A DNA stretch of 33,325 nucleotides from Candidatus Woesearchaeota archaeon (GTDB taxonomy: Archaea; Nanobdellota; Nanobdellia; Woesearchaeales; UBA10107). The stretch is taken from assembly GCA_016935155.1 (NCBI GenBank), contig JAFGRQ010000026.1, forward strand, positions 1-33,325, written 5' to 3'. Of the stretch, positions 26,580-33,325 are shown one piece after another (within the stretch, counting starts at the first letter, position 1; each line of letters starts with the position of its first letter). A model generated the notes under the pieces. It searched no databases. It was not told where the DNA came from and was given only the letters and a program-made list of their open reading frames with translations. Made by a program: the position numbers and the translations under genes.

Positions 26580-26756
26580 TGTGGAGTAGAGAAAAGAAGT
26601 GTCATTGGAGGGGGCGGCCTGTTTCAGAAGGACACTGCATGTCTTTCATGTCATAAGGGGCATCTCCCAAAAACTCGGAGTTAGTTGCAAGTAAGTTCCG
26701 TTTTATCAATTCTGCAAAGCAGACTAAATTCATTGGGTAATGGAACGTCTGGTTTT
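26580..26756 (+). ncRNA. Candidate structured RNA ending in a hairpin plus T-tract
   Basis: About 235-nt non-coding gap; AGTGTC/GACACT pairing (26598-26603 with 26631-26636); hairpin 26720-26751 CAGAC...GTCTG with inner TTCATT/AATGGA, then TTTT; TATA-like element about 30 nt upstream. Confidence 0.45.
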
Positions 26757-27177
26757 ACTGATTTTTCCCCAAAAAATTCTTTAAATTTTCCAATGCTTTC
26801 TTAGGATGAAATTCTTTTTTGCATAACTCTTCATACGTTACCCATTCAATGCCGAATATGTGCTTTCCTTTTGAAGGATCATTGAGGTGTGTTTCTTTTT
26901 CTCCTCCGATTATTTTCCCAAGAAAAATGACTTCAAGTACATCTTTTCCTCTTTCTTTGTGAAGATATTGATTGTACGTGATAAAATGAACAAGTTCTAT
27001 ATCAAGGTTTGTTTCTTCCTTGACTTCTCGAATCGCTGCATCTTCTATTGTTTCATAATCTTCAACTCCCCCTCCTGGAAGGAGAAAAATAGTTTTTCCT
27101 GAAGAATATTTGCTATTCATAACAAGTACTCTGTTATTCTTTATGAGGATTACTGATGCTCTTATTTTTTTACTCAT
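26755..27177 (-). CDS. Nudix hydrolase
   Basis: Nudix box 'GGGVEDYETIEDAAIREVKEETNL'. Confidence 0.93.
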   Translation of the reverse strand: MSKKIRASVILIKNNRVLVMNSKYSSGKTIFLLPGGGVEDYETIEDAAIREVKEETNLDIELVHFITYNQYLHKERGKDVLEVIFLGKIIGGEKETHLNDPSKGKHIFGIEWVTYEELCKKEFHPKKALENLKNFLGKNQ

Positions 27178-28114
27178 TTTTTTCCTCTCTAAATGTAAAT
27201 GCTGGCAATGGTACTAGTTTATTCACGTTAAACTCACCGCATTCGTATTTGATATGGGCGCGAATACTTGACTTTCCTAGTAAATGAGATGCAAATGCCC
27301 TGTGCCTTCCATCTTCCAGTAAATTAATATAGCTATCTTCACAATTAATCCGTCTCCTAACAGCAACCGGTTTTATGTCGGCATTTTTCATGATGTCTTC
27401 TTTTCTTCGTTCAGTAGTTGAAGGAAACACATCTGCAAAACTATCCACACAAAGTTCTGAGATGGACACATCGTAGTCCATTAAATGATTTTTCATAATG
27501 GTACTAATACATAGATTAATGCACTCTTCTTTATTAAGCTTGCTGGTATCTATTGTGGTTGTCGGAACGTCAAATCTTGCTATTATGTCTTCATACATAT
27601 GTTGCCTGCTTCTAAATTCTTGAGGTTCATCCAATATTCTTTTTTCCAGTATGGTAGAATCAGTTCTTTTTCGTGCTCTATTAACCGAATCAGCATATGA
27701 TGCACTGCACAAGAAAATATGCTTCGGCTTTTCCACATCTTTGATGAGGGGAAAAGTTCTTTCTATCGGCATACTTGCTCGCATAAATCCATAAAAAAGA
27801 ATAGAGGGAATATGTCTGTCTTGTACAATCTCCTTAAAATCAGCAGGATTCGCTGGCAATCTGTCTTGCCTATAGCAAGAAAGAACATAAGTCACCTTTT
27901 CTGCTGAACTCATGCGTTCAATTTTTTCAACATCTATTAACCCCGGATTCAAAAAGCCGTGATTTGTATTGTAAGTTGCATCAAGTAAATATTTTTCTCG
28001 CAATACGTTTACTACTTTATTTGCGACATAACTCTTTCCGCCAAAATCCATGCCTTCAAAAAGTACAAATCCGGGATGAGACAATTCGCTTATATTTTTG
28101 GGTTTTACATTCAT
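27170..28114 (-). CDS. P-loop kinase (dTMP-kinase-like) fused to a C-terminal ParB/Srx-like domain
   Basis: P-loop 'LFEGMDFGGKSYVANKV', 'VQDRHIPSILFYG'; C-terminal 'INLLEDGRHRAFASHLLGKSSIRAHI' resembles ParB/sulfiredoxin DGxHR motifs. Confidence 0.75.
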   Translation of the reverse strand: MNVKPKNISELSHPGFVLFEGMDFGGKSYVANKVVNVLREKYLLDATYNTNHGFLNPGLIDVEKIERMSSAEKVTYVLSCYRQDRLPANPADFKEIVQDRHIPSILFYGFMRASMPIERTFPLIKDVEKPKHIFLCSASYADSVNRARKRTDSTILEKRILDEPQEFRSRQHMYEDIIARFDVPTTTIDTSKLNKEECINLCISTIMKNHLMDYDVSISELCVDSFADVFPSTTERRKEDIMKNADIKPVAVRRRINCEDSYINLLEDGRHRAFASHLLGKSSIRAHIKYECGEFNVNKLVPLPAFTFREEKNE

Positions 28115-29241
28115 TGAAAATACCCCTTGTGGACTTCAGTATCAAGACTGCTTCTTCTTCCGTGAACTGGGAAAATCGGAATTAGGTTATATCTTTTCCC
28201 TATCCTTGCTTGTTCTTTCAATATTTCAAGTAAGTAGCCTCTATCTGGCCTTTGTTTGTCTTGTAATTTTGAACCTACATCTGGATGAAAAATATTTAGG
28301 CTGGATGGAATGCCTAATCTTCCAAAAAACTCCATGCCTTCTACCAGAGAATCAATCGGTTCAAGACCGCAGACAAACCCGGCCTTTACAGCATTATCTG
28401 GAAACATTTTGGCTGCATCTTCAAAAATTCTAAGATACGCCTCATATCCTATCTGCGTTTCTTTGCCGGGACAATTCTTCCTGAAAAGATTTGGATTGAA
28501 TACCTCAATATCAAAAGCCACAGTATCGGGTCCTTGTTCTGCCAATTGTTTTAATATTTCTCTTGATTTTGGAGGAATGGTAACCAGGTGATAGTTAACA
28601 TTTTTTCTTCCCTGTATCTGCTTCATCATTTGGATGTGTGCCATTTGTTTCTCTATCCCCTTGTCCGGACATCTATAGGCTCCAGAAGTAACCATTACAT
28701 AATTGAAAAGTTCAGAATCATGATCTAATGCTAATTGGAATGCCTCAGCAACCTGATTTACAGTTGGATTGACAACATTTCCTTTTCCGCTATTCTTTCT
28801 TGTATATTCTAAACTGCAAAAATGACATTCTTTATCCTCTGGAAAATAAACACATGTTTTGTTAAGGAATACAGAAAAAATATCCAATCCATACATTACA
28901 GCTACTTTTGAAGCTGGCATCCCCGATTTTAAATTCATTTTCGTAAACTTTGCATCGGGGGTAAAACTTACCTCGCATAGGTTCTGGTTTCCTTTCTTCA
29001 GCATTCTCCCCTGAATACTCCAATCAGAACCTTCACGAAGATATATGTTGCTTACTATGTTATCAGGCAAAATGATTTCAGAAGGCAGCACTCCTCTATA
29101 CTTATTCGAAGTGTCATAGACAAACCTCTCCGGAGCCTCTCTTTCACGCATCTGAATATTTGAATCTGGACTTATTCCATTAATCAATAGCTCTAATTTA
29201 ATTTTACCAGGATTTAATTCAGAAGTGTTTAGATTCTCCAT
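28111..29241 (-). CDS. Radical SAM-like protein
   Basis: 'KTCVYFPEDKECHFCSLEYTR' (CX8CX2C), 'VMVTSGAYRCPDKG', 'AFDIEVFNPNLFRKNCPGK', TIM-barrel-like layout. Confidence 0.8.
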   Translation of the reverse strand: MENLNTSELNPGKIKLELLINGISPDSNIQMREREAPERFVYDTSNKYRGVLPSEIILPDNIVSNIYLREGSDWSIQGRMLKKGNQNLCEVSFTPDAKFTKMNLKSGMPASKVAVMYGLDIFSVFLNKTCVYFPEDKECHFCSLEYTRKNSGKGNVVNPTVNQVAEAFQLALDHDSELFNYVMVTSGAYRCPDKGIEKQMAHIQMMKQIQGRKNVNYHLVTIPPKSREILKQLAEQGPDTVAFDIEVFNPNLFRKNCPGKETQIGYEAYLRIFEDAAKMFPDNAVKAGFVCGLEPIDSLVEGMEFFGRLGIPSSLNIFHPDVGSKLQDKQRPDRGYLLEILKEQARIGKRYNLIPIFPVHGRRSSLDTEVHKGYFQ

Positions 29242-30010
29242 TAATAATGACCTCCAGTTTTTTTTCTTTGATGAGCTTAATTTCCTTACCAACTGGAATT
29301 TCTCCGCCTAATCGTTTTATGTGGTCAATGTGCCACAATAAATCTGTATCAAGATAAACAGGAATGCCTGCATCTGAGCAATCTTGGAAAAAATAGGAAT
29401 CATCTGCTCTTTTCACTTCGTTATTGAACCTTACAGGAATCTTCTTTAAAACTTCCGTTTTAACGAGTGTGCATCCTAAACTGCAACTCTTTACCTGAAG
29501 AAGTCCTTTGTTCTTGATTTCATCAGCAAGGTACCATTCATTAACTGTTACACCATCAATAATATCATAAACTTTATCCAGTTTTGAAGCTGAGATAATA
29601 AAATCAACCATTCTTCTCTGCTCATTTGTGTGGGCAGAGATTATATACGGTGCTCCGACAATAGGAACTTGATGTTTCATAAGCAATTCTGTAATCTGTT
29701 CTGGAACTATAACGTCCTGTTCAATGGATAAAAAATAATCATATCCTCCTTCGATAACAGCGTGATTAAGCATCTTTCTTGCTTCGAACAATCTCCTAAA
29801 CGGGTCATCAAAGCTTGGAGAATACTTAACTTTGATTCCTCGTTTTTCAAATATGTGTCCAAATTTCTCACTTGGTTTGCTGTTGTCGATAACAAGAATG
29901 TCATAATTGGGATAGGATAAATCTTTTACTTTTTCTATCCAGTAAGGAGAAATATACTTCTTATTGGAATATACTGGCGAACCCACTAAAACTTTCGGAT
30001 TTTTAGTCAT
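29219..30010 (-). CDS. GT-A-like (family 2-type) glycosyltransferase
   Basis: 'KVLVGSPVYSNKKYISPYWIEKVKDLSYPNYDILVIDNS' and 'DYFLSIEQDVIVPEQITELL' resemble GT-A nucleotide-sugar binding and DxD-like regions. Start MTKNPK chosen. Confidence 0.75.
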   Translation of the reverse strand: MTKNPKVLVGSPVYSNKKYISPYWIEKVKDLSYPNYDILVIDNSKPSEKFGHIFEKRGIKVKYSPSFDDPFRRLFEARKMLNHAVIEGGYDYFLSIEQDVIVPEQITELLMKHQVPIVGAPYIISAHTNEQRRMVDFIISASKLDKVYDIIDGVTVNEWYLADEIKNKGLLQVKSCSLGCTLVKTEVLKKIPVRFNNEVKRADDSYFFQDCSDAGIPVYLDTDLLWHIDHIKRLGGEIPVGKEIKLIKEKKLEVIINGESKHF

Positions 30011-30096
30011 ATTCTTCAGATACACCACATAATTGTTACTGGCAAGTGGTGTTGATATTTAAATATTATGATTCCTTGTCTAGAAGTTAGACGCCC

Positions 30097-30405
30097 TCAT
30101 TTGTAGGGCACTCTTTTTAGACTCTGGCAGACAAGACAATAATATGTTTTCTTGCCTTTGTTCAGCCTTATTCTGCTGTTCTTTGACGTGAAATAGGCAC
30201 CACAGGCCTTGCAGAAGCGTCTTTTGAGGTTGTCCGGAATTGATACTTTGAGCCTGGACGAGATTTTTCTGGCCATGAAAACATAACGTTTTGCTAGTTC
30301 CGGCTTTGCAACTGCAACTTTTCCTGCTTCCTCAAGAAGTTCAATGATGTGCTGTCTGGCATTTTCCTTGGTTCCTTCTTTCTTTTTTTTGTGATATTTG
30401 GCCAT
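30097..30405 (-). CDS. rnp4: RNase P protein component 4 (Rpp21/Rpr2 family)
   Basis: 'ELAKRYVFMARKISSRLKVSIPDNLKRRFCKACGAYF...YYCLVCQSLKRVPY'; paired CxxC zinc ligands. Confidence 0.92.
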   Translation of the reverse strand: MAKYHKKKKEGTKENARQHIIELLEEAGKVAVAKPELAKRYVFMARKISSRLKVSIPDNLKRRFCKACGAYFTSKNSRIRLNKGKKTYYCLVCQSLKRVPYK

Positions 30406-30493
30406 GTTCACTTTTCCTTGTTTTGTACTTTTTAAATCTATCAGCGATTTCCCAATACAAAACAATATAAATCAATTCTTAGTGTAATTTCCT

Positions 30494-31723
30494 ATGTTTA
30501 AATTTTTAAAGGGGTTAATTGGAAAAAAGGACAAGGAAGAGACAGTTTCTTTTTCATTTATCGATGAATGGTTCAATAATAAATTGAAAGAAACAGATTT
30601 GAGAGATGAGTTAAGTACTGTTTTTGATGACGTTTCACTCGCATTAAAAAAAATCAACGATTCTTTGGTAAGAATATCAACGCAAGTCATAACTGGGATT
30701 TCAGAAGAGCACAAAGCTGTTGCAGAAGAACATATTGGAAATTATGTTTCTTCGATGAAGCATTATGTTAAGCAATTAACTTACAGAGAAACAAGAGATT
30801 TCAACTCAATAATTAATTTTGATGAAACACTTTCGGCTGCACTTCAGGAAATGGAATCTTTGAAGGAGTTTGCGCTCGTCAAGAAGTTCAACGAGCCGGA
30901 AGCAAATGAACTTACAGAATCATTTGGTATTTTGAAGGATGCAGAATCCAATCTTGATAACTTAATTAGAAGAGAGCACGGCCTTCTTTATGTTGCTGAA
31001 ATAAAAAAGAGAATGAATTTGATTGATAAAAAACACAAGAGAAAGCTGGAATTGCAGACGCAGATTGAGAGAGAAACCGCAAGAAAAAATGATGAAGAAG
31101 CGTACAAGTCAAAGCTTGAAACAGATGTTGATAACCTAAAAACAAGCGAAGATTACGAGAAATATGACAGGATGCAGTCAAGAAAAATAAATCTTGAAAA
31201 GGAGAAGGAACGAACAGATTCGGAGATAAAAGCTGTCTTTCAGCCGCTTGTAAATGTTTTCAGAAAGTACGATGTAATGGAGTTGGGAGCGGACAGGGCT
31301 CTGGCAAGAGCGTATGCAGATGACTTTGTGAAGGCTTTGTATTCCGATGAGCGCATGTGGGTGTTGTCATTAATACAGTCTATTTCAGACAAGCTTCCGG
31401 AGATTGAACAGGATGAAGCAAAAAGAATGAAAATAAGGCAGTCTCTTATGGCTGTCTCAGAAGATTCTCTCAAGCAGGTGCTTGCCAAGTGCCGCGCAGT
31501 CGAAGATGGACTCAAAGAAGTAAGGAGGCAGCTGACCGCAGAAGTAACTGCAAGAAAATTAGAAGACATCAAGTACAAAATGAATCACGCGGAGCAGCAA
31601 ATCAAGAATTTGGAAGAATCCATCCTTACCCATCAGAAAGAAATAAACGAGCTCAAAATTGAGAAAGATTTAATAAGCCTTGAAAGGGATTTATCTTCAT
31701 TTGCGAAGGTAAGAATACAATGA
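30494..31723 (+). CDS. Coiled-coil protein, unknown function
   Basis: 409-aa charged helical ORF; overlaps the next ORF by 4 nt (ATGA). Confidence 0.78.
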   Translation: MFKFLKGLIGKKDKEETVSFSFIDEWFNNKLKETDLRDELSTVFDDVSLALKKINDSLVRISTQVITGISEEHKAVAEEHIGNYVSSMKHYVKQLTYRETRDFNSIINFDETLSAALQEMESLKEFALVKKFNEPEANELTESFGILKDAESNLDNLIRREHGLLYVAEIKKRMNLIDKKHKRKLELQTQIERETARKNDEEAYKSKLETDVDNLKTSEDYEKYDRMQSRKINLEKEKERTDSEIKAVFQPLVNVFRKYDVMELGADRALARAYADDFVKALYSDERMWVLSLIQSISDKLPEIEQDEAKRMKIRQSLMAVSEDSLKQVLAKCRAVEDGLKEVRRQLTAEVTARKLEDIKYKMNHAEQQIKNLEESILTHQKEINELKIEKDLISLERDLSSFAKVRIQ

Positions 31724-32151
31724 ATGAAATCGACGGATTTACAAGGCAATTCACAAAAGACAAAGTAAGTGATGTAATTCAATTGAAACGAAATTTCTTT
31801 AAATTTAATGAAGATTTAATGAAGCTTAAAGATAAAATCGGAAGAGAACCCTTTGCAATAGGTACATTTTTAGGTTCGGGAAAACCTTTTCATCCAAGTT
31901 CTGCGCTGCTTGATTGGCTCGGGGACAGAACAAACAATTTTGTTGTTGTAGACAAGAGAGCAGAGTGGCTATTTTTGTGCGGAAGAGATGTTTTCGTCCA
32001 GTCGATACTTGAAAAGAATGCGGACTCCGGTTTGGTTTTGGTCAAAAATCAGCTCGGAGAAGTTCTCGGTTACGGGGAGATGACAAAAAACAAAAAAGTT
32101 CCTTTGAAAAACAAGATGGATAAAGGGGATTTCTTAAGAAGAGAAAGATGA
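31720..32151 (+). CDS. Nip7-like PUA-domain protein
   Basis: 'VVVDKRAEWLFLCGRDVFVQSILEKNADSGLVLVKNQLGEVLGYGEM' resembles archaeal Nip7-like proteins. Confidence 0.78.
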   Translation: MNEIDGFTRQFTKDKVSDVIQLKRNFFKFNEDLMKLKDKIGREPFAIGTFLGSGKPFHPSSALLDWLGDRTNNFVVVDKRAEWLFLCGRDVFVQSILEKNADSGLVLVKNQLGEVLGYGEMTKNKKVPLKNKMDKGDFLRRER

Positions 32152-32657
32152 AAAAAACATTAATTTTATTGTTTTTAGTTCTTATCCAAGGAGTTTATGC
32201 TGTTTCTGTTGAAGATGTTGTTGAAAAATACAGAGAAAGCAAAACAATATCAATTTATGACTCTTGTGTCGAATCTTCTAATGAAGTTTGGACTTTATTG
32301 AATAATTCAGGAATAAATGCAAAACTTTGCGTTGGGAATGTAAATGAAGACATTTCTTCTTTGAGTTCAAGAAGTTTCTTCAACAAGCTAAATCACGCAT
32401 GGCTTATTGCTGATGAAATTGCAATAGAAACAACTGGCGGATTTTTGGTTGAACGAGAAATGAATTCTAATTATTATCAAGGACTTTGCTTTGATGATTT
32501 GAATAAGTTTAATGAATTTACTGCAACACATGACAAATATTATGACGTTTGCAATGAAGCTTTAAATTTGCAAAAAAAATTTGGTTATTCTGCAAAAACA
32601 GTTAAAAAGATAAACGAGTGCGATGCTTTGTTTGAGAAGTTGGAAGAATTAACTTAA
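32148..32657 (+). CDS. Secreted/hypothetical protein with signal peptide
   Basis: MKKTLILLFLVLIQGVYA signal; ATGA overlap with the upstream gene. Confidence 0.7.
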   Translation: MKKTLILLFLVLIQGVYAVSVEDVVEKYRESKTISIYDSCVESSNEVWTLLNNSGINAKLCVGNVNEDISSLSSRSFFNKLNHAWLIADEIAIETTGGFLVEREMNSNYYQGLCFDDLNKFNEFTATHDKYYDVCNEALNLQKKFGYSAKTVKKINECDALFEKLEELT

Positions 32658-33325
32658 TTTTCTTATCTTAGCAACAAAAAATCCTTCTGTTCCGTTGTCT
32701 TGTGGCCATATTCTTAAGCATTTCTTTACTTCTTCATTGTATTTTTCTTTTTCGAATTCAGTAAAACAAGGACTTCTTTTTCCTTCGAACTTAATTTCTT
32801 CTAATTCAGCATTCGGGAAGGTTTCTAATAAATAAGAAATTATTCCTTCATTTTCCTGAGGTTCCATTGTGCAAGTGGAGTAAATCATTGTTCCTCCTGA
32901 TTTTAGAATGTTAAATGAATTTGTTATCAGTTTTTTTTGAATAACTGCAAGTCTTGTTCCAATTTCAGGATTCCAGTCACGAACAACAGCTTCGCTTTTC
33001 ATTATTGTTCCTGTTCCAGAACAAGGGGCATCAAGTAAAATTCTGTCAAACTCTCCTTTGATGTGTTGTCCCTGCATTTTTGTAAGAATTACATTTTTCA
33101 ATCCCATTCTTTGAACATTTATTCCTAAACTTGCTAATCTGCTTCCAGCAATATCGTTTGCAACAATTATCCCTGTGTTTTTCATGTACATTCCAATTTG
33201 AGTTGTTTTGCTTCCAGGAGCTGCTGCAACATCAAGAACGGAGTCATTTTCTTGCGGGTCTAAAACAACAGGAGGAATCATTGATGATGCTTCCTGAACA
33301 TAAAAATAACCTAAAGCATGTTCCA
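32649..33325 (-). CDS. NOL1/NOP2/Sun-family RNA m5C methyltransferase (partial, truncated by window edge)
   Basis: 'VLDVAAAPGSKTTQIG', 'ILLDAPCSGTGT', 'MIYSTCTMEPQENEGII'; frame stays open upstream (EHALGYFYVQEASSMIPPVVL) to the window end. Confidence 0.93.
   Translation of the reverse strand, partial: EHALGYFYVQEASSMIPPVVLDPQENDSVLDVAAAPGSKTTQIGMYMKNTGIIVANDIAGSRLASLGINVQRMGLKNVILTKMQGQHIKGEFDRILLDAPCSGTGTIMKSEAVVRDWNPEIGTRLAVIQKKLITNSFNILKSGGTMIYSTCTMEPQENEGIISYLLETFPNAELEEIKFEGKRSPCFTEFEKEKYNEEVKKCLRIWPQDNGTEGFFVAKIRKLS

Noticed and set aside
26580-26756. RNase P RNA, SRP RNA or c-di-GMP riboswitch
   Set aside because: No GAGGAAAGUC/ACAGAA RNase P motifs, no SRP helix 8 GGAAGCAGCC-type motif, and no recognisable c-di-GMP aptamer core.
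26755-30010. Viperin-type antiviral system (radical SAM plus nucleotide kinase)
   Set aside because: The cysteine motif is CX8CX2C rather than viperin CX3CX2C and no viperin signature was seen; kept only as a general nucleotide-metabolism idea.
1-33325. CRISPR arrays or tandem repeats
   Set aside because: No regularly spaced direct repeats were seen on reading the window; no cas-like genes recognised.

Overview
The window looks archaeal: LonB protease, L35Ae, Rpp21-type RNase P protein, a PAC2 protein, Nip7-like PUA and NSUN proteins, and BRE/TATA-type promoters with short leaders. The small gene sizes and apparently split genes suggest a DPANN-like lineage (inference only). It mixes housekeeping genes and three tRNAs (Arg-GCG, Ile-GAT, Asn-GTT) with several uncharacterised regions. 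The main points for follow-up are: (1) an operon (~5026-11968, - strand) headed by an unlisted 47-aa ribbon-helix-helix ORF, followed by five large membrane/coiled-coil proteins, one of which shares a C-terminal module with a nearby lipoprotein; (2) two ~118-nt elements (17751-17867 and 22081-22199) with perfect 9-10 bp terminal inverted repeats showing a compensatory base change, similar predicted folds and the same genomic context, consistent with a structured-RNA family; (3) a four-gene overlapping operon (26755-30010, - strand) of GT-A-like glycosyltransferase, radical SAM protein, dTMP-kinase-like plus ParB/Srx-like fusion and Nudix hydrolase, next to a third candidate structured RNA; (4) an extended promoter motif shared by four scattered genes, including a GGDEF gene and two lipoprotein genes; (5) a Hel308/Ski2-like helicase lacking its N-terminal motor domain and an 88-aa Dph2 N-terminal stub. 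All identifications come from reading motifs by eye; no database search or folding program was run.
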